A stretch of 55,661 nt of DNA from [Phormidium] sp. LEGE 05292 (GCF_015207735.1 NZ_JADEWG010000034.1:1-55661), one strand, 5' to 3'. Positions 1-10,721 are shown, counted from the stretch's first letter. Translations and numbers: made by a program. The notes: a model not told the origin generated them from the letters alone.

Positions 1-34
1 CTGCTCCCCTGCCCCCTAGTCCCCAAACTAGTCC

Positions 35-1510
35 TTAGTCTTCGTTCTTCCAAGGAGCTTTGATTAAACTCCAAGTTGGGTTGTTAATTGCCAAATCCAT
101 ATCGCGTGCAAACACTGCAAATCCGTCATAGCCGTGATATGGGCCAGAGTAATCCCAGGAGTGCATTTGCCGGAATGGTAACGCCATCTTGTGGAAGACA
201 TATTTTTCTTTAATTCCAGCAGCGATCAAATCTGGTTTCATTTTTTCAGCGATTTGCTCAAATTCATAACCAGAAACGTCATCGTAAATAATGGTGCCGT
301 CTTCGATGTATTCAGCGGTACGTTTGTAATCGTCGTTGTGACCGAATTCATAACCTGTACCAATTACATTCATTCCCAAATCTTCAAAAGCTGGGACGAT
401 GTGACGTGGACGCAGACCACCAACCATCATCATTACGGTTTTGCCTGCCAAACGAGAGCGATATTTTTCAACGATGGCTTCTGCTTGGGGTTGGTATCTG
501 GCGATAACTTCTTCTGCTTTGGCTTGAATTGTTTCGTCAAATTTCGAGGCGATTTTCCGCAGAGAGTAAGCAATTTGAGTTGGGCCGAAGAAGTTGTATT
601 CAATCCAAGGAATACCGTAAGCTTCTTCCATGTGACGGCAGATGTAGTTCATGGACCGATAGCAGTGAATCAAGTTCAATTTTGCTAACGGTGTCATCAC
701 TACTTCGTTGAATGTACCATCACCAGAGAATTGGCAAATTACGCGCAAGCCGATTTCTTCTAAGAGAATGCGAGAAGGCCAAATGTCTCCACCGATGTTA
801 TAGTCACCGATAATGTTGACATCATAAGGGCTAGATACAAAACCTTCGGGAGTCTTGCGATATTGGTCTGCTTTGGGCAACACCCAGTCTCTTACTGTGT
901 CGTTGGCGATGTGGTGTCCTAGAGATTGAGAAACGCCCCGGAAACCTTCGCAACGTACAGGTACAACTGGTTTTTCGATGTCTTTGGCTTTCTTTTTAGC
1001 AACTGCTTCGATGTCATCTCCGATTAGACCGATCGGACATTCAGATTCGATCGTGATACCTTGGCTTAATGGGAAGAGTTCTTCCATTTCATCGATCAGT
1101 TTCGCCAGTTTTTTGTCACCACCGAATACGATGTCTCTTTCTTGGAAGTCGGAGGTAAACTGCATGGTACCAAAGGTATCAACACCTGTAATACCAATGT
1201 AATAGTTACGACGACCAGACCAGGAATAATAACCGCAACCAACAGGGCCGTGACTCAAGTGGATCATATCCTTGACTGGGCCCCAAACCACACCCTTAGC
1301 ACCTGCATAAGCACAGCCACGAGTGGTCATTACGCCTGGAACAGATTTAACGTTGGATTTAACTCCGCAATCAGATTTGCCTTCTTCGTATACGTTGAGG
1401 TGTTTTGCCCGTTTCTTACCACCTTTCTCTGGGTAAGCTTCAATAATTTCCTTAAGTAGTTCTTTTTTCTCTTCGTTCGTTGTGGGGATGGTGTCGTTGG
1501 TTGTTGTCAT
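35..1510 (-). CDS. nifD: Nitrogenase molybdenum-iron protein alpha chain
   Basis: This is the alpha subunit of the MoFe protein, which carries FeMo-cofactor and half of each P-cluster ligand set and is the site of N2 reduction. The 491-residue protein is full length. The three P-cluster cysteines are recognisable at about C66 (RGCAYAG), C92 ([10 protein letters not shown]) and C158 (ESECPIG). The FeMo-co ligands are C283 (HCYRSMNYI) and H450 ([15 protein letters not shown]). Translation starts at an ATG with TTT/NDTIP-type variable N-terminus. It lies 130 bp downstream of nifH on the same strand, and nifK is expected beyond the left edge. The gene is continuous, so no nifD excision element is present. 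Identification is secure by family similarity. Confidence 0.98.
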   Translation of the reverse strand: MTTTNDTIPTTNEEKKELLKEIIEAYPEKGGKKRAKHLNVYEEGKSDCGVKSNVKSVPGVMTTRGCAYAGAKGVVWGPVKDMIHLSHGPVGCGYYSWSGRRNYYIGITGVDTFGTMQFTSDFQERDIVFGGDKKLAKLIDEMEELFPLSQGITIESECPIGLIGDDIEAVAKKKAKDIEKPVVPVRCEGFRGVSQSLGHHIANDTVRDWVLPKADQYRKTPEGFVSSPYDVNIIGDYNIGGDIWPSRILLEEIGLRVICQFSGDGTFNEVVMTPLAKLNLIHCYRSMNYICRHMEEAYGIPWIEYNFFGPTQIAYSLRKIASKFDETIQAKAEEVIARYQPQAEAIVEKYRSRLAGKTVMMMVGGLRPRHIVPAFEDLGMNVIGTGYEFGHNDDYKRTAEYIEDGTIIYDDVSGYEFEQIAEKMKPDLIAAGIKEKYVFHKMALPFRQMHSWDYSGPYHGYDGFAVFARDMDLAINNPTWSLIKAPWKNED

Positions 1511-1531
1511 GATTCAAAGCCTCGTTTCAAT

Positions 1532-1559
1532 GTAGGGAGTAGGGAGTAGGGAGTAGGGA
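1532..1559. repeat. Short tandem repeat, four GTAGGGA heptamers
   Basis: Four exact tandem copies of the heptamer GTAGGGA lie in the nifH-nifD spacer. Heptameric STRRs like this are widespread in filamentous cyanobacterial genomes and have no settled function. This one falls in the transcribed leader of nifD. Confidence 0.9.
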
Positions 1560-1640
1560 AAGGGAGGAGTGTAGGGAGGTGAGGAAGAATTTTTCCTACC
1601 TATCTCTATTCCCCATTCCCTAACAAATGACGGATTAGAC

Positions 1641-2543
<903 letters not shown>

Positions 2544-2681
2544 TTAATGTTATGCTGTGTATTCTTTGAATGCTTGAGTAGTTGAGTATGGATTGGGCTT
2601 CAGATGTGGGTTTGGCGGCGACCGTCCCACAGGCAATCCTGGGGAATATTGATAACTTTTCATGATTCTTTTTCCTGATTT

Positions 2682-3566
2682 TTAGACTGATTCAACAACT
2701 AAACTTGGTAATACTAATTGTTGTAATTTTTGTTCGATCGCAACTTTCAAAGTTACTGTGCTACTAGGACAAGAACCGCAAGCACCTTTGAGTACAACTT
2801 TTACTTTGTCGCCTTCTACGTCGTAGAGTTCAACGTCTCCGCCATCTGCGGCTAAGAATGGTTTAACTTCTGTCTCTAGAACTTTTTGAATGAGAGTGAT
2901 TTTTTGCAGGTTGGTTAACTTAGGTAAGGTATCTGTTTCTGGTTCAATTACAGGAACTAGAATTTTTTCTTGTTCGACTCCTTCCCAAACATCGGTAATT
3001 AAATCATCAATATCTGATAAACAAGTAGTGCAACCGCCCCCGGCTTTAATATAATTTGTGACTTGTTCAGCAGTGGTGAGATTGTTTTCCTTAATCGTCT
3101 TTTTAATCCTGGTTTCTGTAATCCCAAAGCAGCGACAAATCATGGCACTTTCGTCTTCTTCATGATGCGCTAGCGGGATACCTTTGTAGGAGTAAATCGC
3201 TGCTTCTAATGCTTCTTGCCCCATTACGGAACAGTGCATTTTTTCTTCGGGTAATCCGCCTAAGTATTCGGCAATTTCTTTGTTGGTTAGGTTCAAAGCT
3301 TGATCGACTGTCATGCCGACAATCATTTCGGTTAAGGCAGAGGAAGAAGCGATCGCACTTGCACAACCAAAGGTTTGAAACTTAGCATCTAGAATTATAT
3401 TAGTTGCTTCATCAACTTTGAGGTGTAATCTGAGGGCATCTCCGCAAGCAATGCTACCTACTTCTCCCGTAACAACTTTGATTCCTGGTTTGTCTGCTGC
3501 TTCTATCAACCCCTGGTTTTTTGGATTGTAGAACAAGTCCATTACCTTATCTGTATATTCCCACAT
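2682..3566 (-). CDS. nifU: Fe-S cluster scaffold protein NifU
   Basis: NifU assembles [2Fe-2S] and [4Fe-4S] clusters for nitrogenase using sulfur from NifS. All three modules of the full-length family are present. The IscU-like N-domain has cysteines at about C41, C68 and C112. The central BFD-like [2Fe-2S] domain has C144, C146, C179 and C182. The C-terminal Nfu domain has the CGSC motif at about 263-266. At 294 residues it is the expected length. It lies between nifS and nifH in the usual order, 66 bp after nifS. Confidence 0.98.
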   Translation of the reverse strand: MWEYTDKVMDLFYNPKNQGLIEAADKPGIKVVTGEVGSIACGDALRLHLKVDEATNIILDAKFQTFGCASAIASSSALTEMIVGMTVDQALNLTNKEIAEYLGGLPEEKMHCSVMGQEALEAAIYSYKGIPLAHHEEDESAMICRCFGITETRIKKTIKENNLTTAEQVTNYIKAGGGCTTCLSDIDDLITDVWEGVEQEKILVPVIEPETDTLPKLTNLQKITLIQKVLETEVKPFLAADGGDVELYDVEGDKVKVVLKGACGSCPSSTVTLKVAIEQKLQQLVLPSLVVESV

Positions 3567-3632
3567 AGCCTTGGCGATTTCTGTTGTAAATGTTGCAGTT
3601 TGATAAAAATTTGGAAAAGCAAATCCGTCAGT

Positions 3633-4838
3633 TTATTTAGGAGTTGCAGCAAGGGCTTTTTCCTGCTCTTGCAACCAGGCTTCCTGGTCATTTTTGAAAG
3701 GTGATAAAGCTCTTAAACGCTCAATAACTGGTGGCAGTATTGATAAGACTTTTTCGACTTCTGCTTGTTTGGTGTAACGAGACAAGGAGAACCGAATCGA
3801 ACCATGTAACACTGAATAAGGTAAACCCATTGCTCGTAAAACATGGGAGGGTTCTAAAGAACCAGAAGTACAAGCCGAACCAGAGGAAGCACAAATTCCA
3901 TACTGATTCATGGAAAGTAGAATTGCTTCACCTTCGATATATTTAAAGCCAATATTAGTAGTATTGGGAAGTCTATATTTGGGATGTCCGTTAACTACTG
4001 TATCAGGGATAGTATTAAGAATACCTTGTTCTAACAAATCGCGCAAGGCTTGTTCTTCAAATACATTATCCAGATGTTGTAGTGCTAATTCACAGGCTTG
4101 TCCTAGCGCAATAATTCCCGGTACATTTTCTGTTCCTGCACGTCTTCCTTTTTCTTGATGTCCGCCAATTAACATCGGACGGAATCTCACACCTTTTCTG
4201 ACATATAAAACCCCAATGCCTTTGGGTGCGTGCAATTTGTGACCGGAAATTGTCATCATATCCACAGTGCTGGTTTTCATATTCAGAGGAATTTTGCCTG
4301 CTGCTTGCACTGCGTCTACATGGAAGATCGCGCCATTTTCTTTAACGATTTGACCGATTTGTTCGATCGGAAACACCACACCAGTTTCATTATTAGCATA
4401 CATAATTGAAACTAAAGCTGTGTTACCCGTGAGGGATGCTTCCAACTCAGCTAAATCGATTTGTCCTTGACCATCTACGGAAAGATAAGTAACAGTATAA
4501 CCTTGATTTTCTAGCTGTTTACATTGATTTAAAACAGCAGCGTGTTCAACTTGAGAAATGATAATGTGAGTTTTGTTCGGACGTGCTGCTAAAGCGGCGC
4601 GAATAGCTGAATTATTACCTTCTGTGCCACAACTTGTAAAGACGATTTCGGTAGATTCTGCACCTAACAAAGCGGCAACTTGTTCTCTGGCTTGTTTAAC
4701 TGCTTTGCCAACTTGACCACCAAAGGTGTGCATACTAGAAGGATTACCGTAAAACTCACTTAAGTAGGGCAGCATTGCCGCTAAAACTGCTTCATCAACT
4801 CTTGTAGTTGCGTTGTTATCTAAATAAATTACTGACAT
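3633..4838 (-). CDS. nifS: Cysteine desulfurase NifS
   Basis: This PLP-dependent cysteine desulfurase supplies persulfide sulfur to NifU. The 401-residue sequence shows the PLP-binding lysine in SGHKLHAPKG (about K201) and the catalytic cysteine in GSACTSGS (about C323), typical of the NifS/IscS class. It begins with ATG (MSVIYLDNNATT) and follows fdxN by only 23 bp, so it is probably co-transcribed with it. No dndA is present in the window, so this or another desulfurase could in principle feed the Dnd sulfur-modification genes at the far end; that is inference only. Confidence 0.98.
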   Translation of the reverse strand: MSVIYLDNNATTRVDEAVLAAMLPYLSEFYGNPSSMHTFGGQVGKAVKQAREQVAALLGAESTEIVFTSCGTEGNNSAIRAALAARPNKTHIIISQVEHAAVLNQCKQLENQGYTVTYLSVDGQGQIDLAELEASLTGNTALVSIMYANNETGVVFPIEQIGQIVKENGAIFHVDAVQAAGKIPLNMKTSTVDMMTISGHKLHAPKGIGVLYVRKGVRFRPMLIGGHQEKGRRAGTENVPGIIALGQACELALQHLDNVFEEQALRDLLEQGILNTIPDTVVNGHPKYRLPNTTNIGFKYIEGEAILLSMNQYGICASSGSACTSGSLEPSHVLRAMGLPYSVLHGSIRFSLSRYTKQAEVEKVLSILPPVIERLRALSPFKNDQEAWLQEQEKALAATPK

Positions 4839-4861
4839 AATGCTGCTCCTATAGTCTGAGA

Positions 4862-5209
4862 TTAACGAGATACAATGACTCTTTTAAGTTCTTGAGAATA
4901 GGTGTTAAACCACTTCTGCCAGTAAGGGTCTTGTTTAGTTTTACTGATGCGATTAACTAAGTGGTTATAGGTGTTAAACCAAGACTCCCAGTAATCCTCA
5001 GAAGAGGCAATAGCACTTAATCTACGAACACAACCATTATTAGTCGGACAAACCGCTTGACATTGGGGAATGCTGTAAAAACCGACGCAACCATTACATA
5101 AGTTAGAGTCTATTTGGTAGGTCTGTCCTTTAACAGAAATTGCTTTAGTTGGACATTGAGGTAAACAGCGATCGCAAGCAATACAGTTATTCGTAATTGT
5201 GTAAGTCAT
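4862..5209 (-). CDS. fdxN: Nif-associated 2[4Fe-4S] ferredoxin
   Basis: This is a bacterial-type ferredoxin of 115 residues. The first cluster motif is CIACDRCLPQC with the following CP (C9, C12, C15, C19). The second set is spread as C38, C41, C50 and C54, with the eight-residue insertion typical of nif ferredoxins. It is thought to supply electrons for NifB or nitrogenase maturation. It sits between nifB and nifS as in other cyanobacteria. The reading frame is intact, so the fdxN excision element known from Anabaena is absent here. Confidence 0.95.
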   Translation of the reverse strand: MTYTITNNCIACDRCLPQCPTKAISVKGQTYQIDSNLCNGCVGFYSIPQCQAVCPTNNGCVRRLSAIASSEDYWESWFNTYNHLVNRISKTKQDPYWQKWFNTYSQELKRVIVSR

Positions 5210-5247
5210 TGCCCCTCCTTTTAGAGTTTTGAGTTTTGAGGTGTAGA

Positions 5248-5304
5248 GGCGGGTTTTGCCTAGAGATTATTTGTCAGAGACAAAGATTGTGTACTAAACC
5301 CGCC
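5248..5304. repeat. Inverted repeat element in the nifB-fdxN spacer
   Basis: The 9-bp arms GGCGGGTTT (5248-5256) and AAACCCGCC (5296-5304) are exact reverse complements separated by 39 bp, and GAGTTTTGA words flank the element. It could fold in the nifB-fdxN transcript and act as a partial attenuator, or it could be a small dispersed palindromic element. Its copy number elsewhere is unknown. Confidence 0.6.
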
Positions 5305-5372
5305 CGTAAAGAGTTTTGAATTTATTCATCACTCATAACTTATCGACGTAACTCATAACCCCCGTAGGGAAG

Positions 5373-6836
5373 TTACACTGTTGCAGTTTGAGTGGAGAGC
5401 CACTTTTGATAGAATTCCAAAGCCACTTTATCGATTAAATCGTAAGCTTCCACTGGTTCAATTCCGGCTTTTTGCAAAGTTTCTTGGGGACAATGACCAA
5501 TCTTGGAAACTAAGACAGCTTTGCAATCTTCTAGCATCTTCATCATGCCGTCTAAAGATTCCTCTTCACCGAAACCGCCTTGGCAGTATTGTTCAACTTT
5601 GCGGTGTCCGACGAATTTGGCGCTTACGCCATCAACTTCGTAAATTTGGAACTCTCTGGCATGACCGAAGTGTTGGTTAACTAAACCGCCTCCTTTGGTT
5701 GCTACTGCAACTAAGATTTTGGGAGTGTTAGCAGCTTTCTTAGCGATCGCTTTGGCAACTTTGATAGCTTCTTGTTCTTCCCGAACCTTATCAATAGCTG
5801 CATGAACTTCTTGACGCTTCTCTAGGTTGTATTCAGGTGCCATTTCCAAGAACTTATCTTTGGTAAATTCTTGAGAACGGTCTTCACCTAACAATCCCAC
5901 CGCATCAGCGCGACACTGACGGCAATGGCGCATCATTTTCATATTGCCGGAACAGTTATCTTGTAGCGCCTTCAGTTCCTTGGGTGTAGGCCCGCGTTGC
6001 CCGGTTAAACCGAAGTGTGTACCATGTTCCGGTGCGGAAATCAGGGGCATAATGTTGTGCAAGAATGCGCCATTTTCCCGAATTACTTTGTCAACTTCAA
6101 CTAAATGTTCGTCGTTAATGCCGGGAATCATTACGGAGTTGACTTTGCAGAGGATGTCGGCTTCTCTGAGGGCTTGTAAGCCTTCCATCTGTCTTTCGTG
6201 GAGGATTTTAACTCCTTCGATACCTCTGTAACGTTTGCGTCTGTAGTGTACCCAAGGATAAATTTTGGTTCCTACTTCCGGGTCTACCATATTAATAGTT
6301 ATGGTGACGTGATCGACGTTGAGTTGCTTGATGCGATCGACATGATCGGGAAGCATTAAACCATTGGTAGACAAGCACAGTTTAATATCTGGGGCTTTGT
6401 CAGCAATCAATTCAAAGGTGCGGAAAGTCTTTTCTGGGTTGGCTAATGGATCTCCGGGGCCCGCAATTCCTAAAACGGTCATTTGGGGAATTTTTCCGGC
6501 GATTACCAATACTTTATGTGCGGCTTCTTCCGGTGTCAGGAGTTCACTAACTACTCCAGGGCGACTTTCGTTGGCGCAATCATATTTACGGTTGCAGTAG
6601 TTGCATTGAATGTTGCAAGCTGGTGCAACTGCAACGTGCATTCTAGCGTAATGGTGGTGTGCTTCTTCGCTGTAGCAAGGGTGCTTGGCGATGCGTTCTT
6701 TAATTTTTTCGTCGAGGGTTGTTTCAGTGGAAGAAGAACTGCAACCGCAACCGCCAGATTTTTTGGTTTTAGCAGTGGTCGCATCTGACTTTATCGCTTC
6801 CGGTGTCGTCGTGACTAATGTTGTGGTTGAAGACAT
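5373..6836 (-). CDS. nifB: FeMo-cofactor biosynthesis radical SAM protein NifB
   Basis: NifB converts Fe-S clusters and SAM into NifB-co, the core precursor of FeMo-co. I place the start at the ATG at 6836 ([10 protein letters not shown]), giving 487 residues, because a GGGAAA ribosome-binding-like stretch precedes it; an upstream in-frame ATG would add 14 atypical residues. The radical-SAM motif CNIQCNYC is at about 74-81. A NifX/NafY-like cofactor-binding domain occupies roughly the last 110 residues. It heads the leftward nif genes and faces the divergent nifP gene across a long regulatory region. Confidence 0.97.
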   Translation of the reverse strand: MSSTTTLVTTTPEAIKSDATTAKTKKSGGCGCSSSSTETTLDEKIKERIAKHPCYSEEAHHHYARMHVAVAPACNIQCNYCNRKYDCANESRPGVVSELLTPEEAAHKVLVIAGKIPQMTVLGIAGPGDPLANPEKTFRTFELIADKAPDIKLCLSTNGLMLPDHVDRIKQLNVDHVTITINMVDPEVGTKIYPWVHYRRKRYRGIEGVKILHERQMEGLQALREADILCKVNSVMIPGINDEHLVEVDKVIRENGAFLHNIMPLISAPEHGTHFGLTGQRGPTPKELKALQDNCSGNMKMMRHCRQCRADAVGLLGEDRSQEFTKDKFLEMAPEYNLEKRQEVHAAIDKVREEQEAIKVAKAIAKKAANTPKILVAVATKGGGLVNQHFGHAREFQIYEVDGVSAKFVGHRKVEQYCQGGFGEEESLDGMMKMLEDCKAVLVSKIGHCPQETLQKAGIEPVEAYDLIDKVALEFYQKWLSTQTATV

Positions 6837-7340
6837 CGAATTTCCCAGTAACTTGCTGTGTTTCCGGCGTAAGTACACTTAGCTGCAAAAGAAGCGAACT
6901 TTGTTTTGGTCTTCTGCTGAAATTTAAGTGCCTGACGTTATTGGATTTATACCAACAGGTCTTCAACCAGCCCGAACTTTTGCCCTGGATTCAGATTTAT
7001 TGAATTTATTAGATTTGTACTCAAGCCCTCAAACCATACGCTGATATAGATCGAAAATTTTTTTCGGGGTGAGGGTACTAGTATTTTCGGGTAGAGGTGT
7101 GAGTATTTCTGGTAAGGGGTACGAGAATAGCTTGTACTCAGGCGTAAACCTTTATATAGCAAAGGTTTGATGGTTTTTTACGCCTGTTTTTTGGTTTCCA
7201 ATCCTGTACTCAAAATCTATTTAAGGCGATTTTGGAACAGGTGCGATTTGCAAATTAAATTGTGATTATGTATCCAAAATAGCACTTTAATTTTAAACGG
7301 TAGTCATTGTGACAAAATTTGTTACACTTGCTGGGAAAAG

Positions 7341-7375
7341 CAGAAGGTAGAAGGCAGAAGGCAGAAGGTAGAAGG
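7341..7375. repeat. Short tandem repeat, five YAGAAGG heptamers
   Basis: Five tandem 7-mers (CAGAAGG or TAGAAGG) lie in the middle of the nifB-nifP intergenic region, between the two sets of TGAGTACAA words. This is a typical cyanobacterial STRR. Confidence 0.85.
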
Positions 7376-7450
7376 CAAGAGAGGTTCTACCTCCCAGATC
7401 TCATTCCCCGGTTCCACCTGGGAACGAGGAGACGAGGAGTAATCCAGTTC

Positions 7451-7478
7451 CCCCCTTGTTAAGGGGGGTTAGGGGGGA
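7451..7478. repeat. CCCCCCTT...AAGGGGGG palindromic repeat
   Basis: An 8-bp stem (CCCCCCTT / AAGGGGGG) with a short loop is followed by a GGTTAGGGGGG tail. Closely related sequence recurs at 22077-22233 between cas1 and cas2, so this is a dispersed palindromic element, not a gene-specific terminator. Confidence 0.7.
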
Positions 7479-7768
7479 TCGATCGACCTGTGAGTACAGA
7501 TTTTTTTGATAATGATATTAGGCTAAAACCCTTACCAGTTAAGGAGGTTGGGGTTGGGTTTTGAGTACAAAAATGCCAGTACCCCCAATAAAAAATACTT
7601 GTACCTGATGGGAAAAATACTCGACCCCCTACCCCCAAAGTTTTTTTTATCTATTAAATAGAGAGGTTTTGAGGACTTTGAGTGCAAGGTTAATAAGTCT
7701 AATAATTCCAATCCACTCAGAACGATCGCAACTTTAAAAATCAATTTGTTATAAGCAGGAGAACAGCG

Positions 7769-8554
7769 TTGGTTCCTCTGTCGATGCTACTGCCTTCTAC
7801 CAAACCGACTGATAAAGTATCTCTATTCCAGAGGTTTAGGTGTTCTCCTAGTTCTGAGACTCCTGGATCTGGTTCCAAAAAGAGCGATTCTCTAGGATTA
7901 AATGCAATACTGGCAGATTTTCGGATTATCTTTGAGCGAGACCCAGCGGCGCGGAATTGGCTTGAGGTGATTATCTGTTACCCTGGTTTTCATGCTCTGT
8001 GTTTGCATCGCGTCGCCCATTGGTTGTACGCACACAAGGTCAGTTTTTTCCCACGTTTGATTTCGCACATTGGCAGATTGTTCACGGGAATTGAGATTCA
8101 TCCTGGTGCAACGATAGGGATTGGTGTGTTTATCGATCATGGCATGGGAGTAGTGATTGGCGAAACTGCGATCGTTGGCAATTACTCGCTAATTTATCAA
8201 GGTGCTACTCTCGGCGGTACGGGGAAGGAAAGCGGTAAACGCCATCCTACTGTAGGAAACAATGTGGTGGTGGGTGCTGGTGCAAAGGTGCTGGGTAATA
8301 TCCGCGTTGGGGATAATGTCCGCATTGGTGCTGGTTCGGTTGTGCTGCGCGATGTTCCTACTGATTGCACAGTGGTAGGAATTCCGGGTCGAATTGTTTC
8401 TAAGCAGGGTAAAGGTTGTCCTTTGGAACATGGCAAGTTACCTGATACGGAAGCAACTGTGATTCGCGGTTTGCTCGATCGCATTGAACAATTGGAACAA
8501 CAAGTCAAAGACCTGAAAAATTTACAGAGAATCAATCAAGAAAATTATGTTTGA
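7769..8554 (+). CDS. nifP: Serine O-acetyltransferase of the nif cluster
   Basis: This is a CysE-family serine acetyltransferase of 261 residues that makes O-acetylserine for cysteine synthesis. Its placement suggests it supports the extra cysteine demand of Fe-S cluster assembly during nitrogen fixation. The left-handed beta-helix hexapeptide repeats are clear (for example HPGATIGIGVFIDHGMGVVIG and NVVVGAGAKVLGNI). I choose the TTG start at 7769: AGGAG at 7757-7761 lies 7 nt before it, whereas the first ATG (7784) is 22 nt away. It is first in a rightward operon with nifV, nifZ and nifT. The symbol nifP is used for this gene position in other diazotrophs. Confidence 0.92.
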   Translation: MVPLSMLLPSTKPTDKVSLFQRFRCSPSSETPGSGSKKSDSLGLNAILADFRIIFERDPAARNWLEVIICYPGFHALCLHRVAHWLYAHKVSFFPRLISHIGRLFTGIEIHPGATIGIGVFIDHGMGVVIGETAIVGNYSLIYQGATLGGTGKESGKRHPTVGNNVVVGAGAKVLGNIRVGDNVRIGAGSVVLRDVPTDCTVVGIPGRIVSKQGKGCPLEHGKLPDTEATVIRGLLDRIEQLEQQVKDLKNLQRINQENYV

Positions 8555-8822
8555 CTCTCCTAATTTTCCGCCTTTAGCTAGTCAGATTGTCGAAATTTCT
8601 CGTCCGAATCGTTGGCAAGTTTATCATCGGTTGCAAGAGTTAATGATTTCTTGCTGGTGTCCTCATGATGGTTCGCTGCGAGTTGAGGTAAATAACAGTA
8701 TTGAAGCAATTCTAGTTCGCAGTACTGTGCAGCAATTTATAGCTTCTCGTGCAGAATTAGTTGATTGGTTAGAACGCTGTTGGCGAACTAAAATTTCCGG
8801 GGATTTTAGTAATTCCAGTTAG
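8547..8822 (+). CDS. Small conserved nif-operon protein, unknown function
   Basis: This 91-residue protein has no domain I can name. Its start overlaps the end of nifP by 8 nt (ATGTTTGA), which indicates translational coupling. Small uncharacterised genes occupy the same position between the serine acetyltransferase gene and nifV in other diazotrophic cyanobacteria. It is soluble by inspection, with the cysteine-containing segment MISCWCPHDG in the middle and a tryptophan-rich C-terminus (WLERCWRTK). A nif-related accessory role is inferred only from position. Confidence 0.8.
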   Translation: MFDSPNFPPLASQIVEISRPNRWQVYHRLQELMISCWCPHDGSLRVEVNNSIEAILVRSTVQQFIASRAELVDWLERCWRTKISGDFSNSS

Positions 8823-8849
8823 ATTAATCCAAGTACGGGAGGTAATGTC

Positions 8850-9065
8850 ATGGAACGCAGTTTTAAGTTTAGCGAATTCATCAACTTTCTCCAAGATGAT
8901 TTACAGATTTCTAGTTCTGCGATCGCAATGGCACTCCGTACTCATCAGCAATGGCATGACCCTTTACCGATGTTACTTTGGCAGTATGGATTAATCTCGA
9001 TCGAGCAGTTAACGAGAATTTTTGATTGGTTGGAAATGCAACCTCCTAAAGATTGGAAACTTTAA
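8850..9065 (+). CDS. DUF2949 family small protein
   Basis: This 71-residue protein matches the cyanobacterial DUF2949 pattern: a [20 protein letters not shown] helix, then [17 protein letters not shown], then RIFDWLE. The family's function is not known. GGGAGG (8837-8842) lies 7 nt before the ATG, a strong ribosome-binding site. It lies between the 91-residue gene and nifV in the operon, ending 14 nt before the nifV start. Confidence 0.85.
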   Translation: MERSFKFSEFINFLQDDLQISSSAIAMALRTHQQWHDPLPMLLWQYGLISIEQLTRIFDWLEMQPPKDWKL

Positions 9066-9079
9066 ACTTGTGCAGTACC

Positions 9080-10222
9080 ATGAGTGAAATTATTCAGATT
9101 AATGATACGACTCTCCGGGATGGCGAACAAGCCGCTGGTGTGGCTTTTACTATAGAAGAAAAATTGGCGATCGCTCTTTTTCTCGACAGCATTGGAGTGC
9201 AAGAATTAGAAATTGGCATTCCGGCGATGGGTCAAGAAGAACAAAAGGCAATTTCTACTGTGGTAGAAGCTGGTTTGTCTGCCAAACTTTTGGGTTGGAA
9301 CCGCGCAGTTTTAGCTGATATTGAAGCTTCTATAGCTTGTGGTTTGCAACGAGTTCATATTTCGATTCCTGTTTCGGAAATTCAAATTAATGCCAAGTTT
9401 CAAGGACAATGGCAGTTAATCTTGTCTCGACTAAAAGATAGCGTTAATTTCGCCTTAGATAAAGGTTTGTTTGTTTCAGTTGGAGGTGAGGATTCTTCGA
9501 GAGCAGATGAAAGTTTTCTCTTAGATGTAGCACTCTTAGTTCAAGAATTAGGTGTTTCTAGATTTCGTTTTTGTGATACAGTAGGAATACTCGATTCTTT
9601 TAGTACTTACGCTAAAGTTAAACGGTTAGTTTCGCACTTACAAATTCCCATTGAAATGCACACTCATAATGATTTGGGGATGGCAACTGCAAATGCGATC
9701 GCCGGAATTTTAGCAGGTGCAAAATCAGTCAATACTACTGTGAATGGATTGGGAGAAAGAGCAGGTAATGCTGCATTAGAAGAAGTAGTCATGGGGTTGA
9801 AACGAGTTTATGCAATGGATCTCGGTATCAATACCCGCAAGTTTCAAGAACTCTCACAATTAGTCGCCAAAGCATCAGGAAATGAAGTTCCTCCTTGGAA
9901 AGCAATCGTCGGTCAAAATACCTTTGCTCACGAGTCAGGAATTCATGCTCATGGTGTGTTGAAAAATCCCTTAACTTATGAGCCATTTGCTCCCGAAGAA
10001 GTAGGTTGGGAACGGCGTTTAGTTGTGGGCAAACATTCCGGGAAGCATCTACTTATTAATGTATTAGAACAGCATAATATTGTTCTAGAACCATCAGAAA
10101 TTGATTCCCTTTTAGAAAAAGTCCGGCAGCTTTCAGGACAAGTTAAACGCGGTTTAAATGTTGAAGAATTGTTGAACTTAGTTAATACTCGGAGGATTAG
10201 TCATGGGATCGGCATCAGATGA
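9080..10222 (+). CDS. nifV: Homocitrate synthase
   Basis: NifV condenses acetyl-CoA with 2-oxoglutarate to homocitrate, the organic ligand of FeMo-co. The DRE-TIM metallolyase signature is at the N-terminus ([16 protein letters not shown]). The metal-binding HTHNDLGMA and the [14 protein letters not shown] segment are present, and [16 protein letters not shown] marks the homocitrate/isopropylmalate synthase group. I start it at the ATG at 9080 ([11 protein letters not shown]), giving 380 residues. The longer frame would begin inside the preceding gene. Its 3' end overlaps nifZ by 20 nt. Confidence 0.95.
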   Translation: MSEIIQINDTTLRDGEQAAGVAFTIEEKLAIALFLDSIGVQELEIGIPAMGQEEQKAISTVVEAGLSAKLLGWNRAVLADIEASIACGLQRVHISIPVSEIQINAKFQGQWQLILSRLKDSVNFALDKGLFVSVGGEDSSRADESFLLDVALLVQELGVSRFRFCDTVGILDSFSTYAKVKRLVSHLQIPIEMHTHNDLGMATANAIAGILAGAKSVNTTVNGLGERAGNAALEEVVMGLKRVYAMDLGINTRKFQELSQLVAKASGNEVPPWKAIVGQNTFAHESGIHAHGVLKNPLTYEPFAPEEVGWERRLVVGKHSGKHLLINVLEQHNIVLEPSEIDSLLEKVRQLSGQVKRGLNVEELLNLVNTRRISHGIGIR

Positions 10223-10493
10223 AAATGAATTATTTGGCCCACCTGCTTTTGATATGGAAGACAAGGTGAAAGTGAAAAAGTTAATCCGCAATGATGGAAC
10301 TTTTCCTAATAAAGAAATCGGAGAAACTTTAGCTAAAAAAGGCGACGTTGGGTATATAGTTGGTATAGGTGATTATTTGCAAATGTACTATATTTATGCA
10401 GTACATTTTGTAGAGAGAGGCATAATAGTCGGTTGCCGAAAAAAAGAATTGGAACTAGTGGAGGAATTTTATGAAAGTAATGTTGCGTCATAA
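10203..10493 (+). CDS. nifZ: NifZ, P-cluster maturation factor
   Basis: NifZ helps mature the second P-cluster of the MoFe protein. The 96-residue sequence shows the family pattern around [23 protein letters not shown] and [13 protein letters not shown] (10191-10195) sits 7 nt before the ATG, inside the end of nifV, and the two genes overlap by 20 nt. The next gene, nifT, overlaps this one by 23 nt, so nifV-nifZ-nifT appear tightly coupled. Confidence 0.92.
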   Translation: MGSASDENELFGPPAFDMEDKVKVKKLIRNDGTFPNKEIGETLAKKGDVGYIVGIGDYLQMYYIYAVHFVERGIIVGCRKKELELVEEFYESNVAS

Positions 10494-10677
10494 TTGCGCT
10501 GGACATTTAATTGCTTATGTACCCAAAAAAGATTTAGAAGAGGAAGTTGTCAGCGAAAAGGAAGTTTCGGAAGGTAAACATTTTGTTTTGGCAAATGGTT
10601 GGGAATTAGTAATTCCTGATTTAACCGATACTTTAAGTTTACCTATGACTGTAGAGGCTAAGGTGATCCGCGACTAA
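10471..10677 (+). CDS. nifT: NifT/FixU family protein
   Basis: This 68-residue NifT family protein has the typical start MKVMLR, the central YVPKKDLEEEVV and the segment FVLANGWELVIPDL. Its function is undefined, and mutants in other organisms have mild phenotypes. GGAGG at 10460-10464 lies 6 nt before the start, inside nifZ. It ends the tight nifP-to-nifT cluster, and a repeat-rich spacer follows. Confidence 0.92.
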   Translation: MKVMLRHNCAGHLIAYVPKKDLEEEVVSEKEVSEGKHFVLANGWELVIPDLTDTLSLPMTVEAKVIRD

Positions 10678-10693
10678 ATTGAATTTTTTGTAG

Positions 10694-10721
10694 GGTGCGA
10701 AGCGTGATAACGTAACGCACC
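10694..10721. repeat. GGTGCG...CGCACC hairpin element
   Basis: The exact 6-bp arms GGTGCG (10694-10699) and CGCACC (10716-10721), with a small palindromic core, lie just after nifT. It resembles dispersed GGGTGCG-type elements of cyanobacteria and may also serve as a weak terminator. Confidence 0.5.

Larger units (their letters stand above)
6837..7768. promoter_or_regulatory. Divergent nifB / nifP regulatory region
   Basis: This stretch of about 930 bp has no convincing gene; the small open frames in it lack supporting start signals. It contains repeated copies of a TGAGTACAA-like word. On the nifB side they read toward nifB on the minus strand at 7015-7024, 7132-7140 and 7204-7213. On the nifP side they read toward nifP on the plus strand at 7491-7499, 7561-7570 and 7678-7687 (the last is TTGAGTGCAA). 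In non-heterocystous cyanobacteria the regulator CnfR acts on nifB and nifP promoters, so these are candidate activator sites; that link is inference. The region also holds a heptamer STRR and a C-rich/G-rich hairpin. Confidence 0.7.

Noticed and set aside
4862-5209. Possible fdxN excision-element junction because XisI is in the window
   Set aside because: fdxN is intact and the XisI gene is 38 kb away without XisF or XisH; XisI copies are common in cyanobacteria.
7132-7145. A possible NtcA site (GTA-N8-TAC type) at GTACTCAGGCGTAA
   Set aside because: The right half is TAA, not TAC, and it coincides with the more repeated TGAGTACAA word.
6947-7744. Small open frames of 60-71 codons in the nifB-nifP intergenic region
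   Set aside because: They run through palindromes and short repeats, have no good start signals and no family resemblance.
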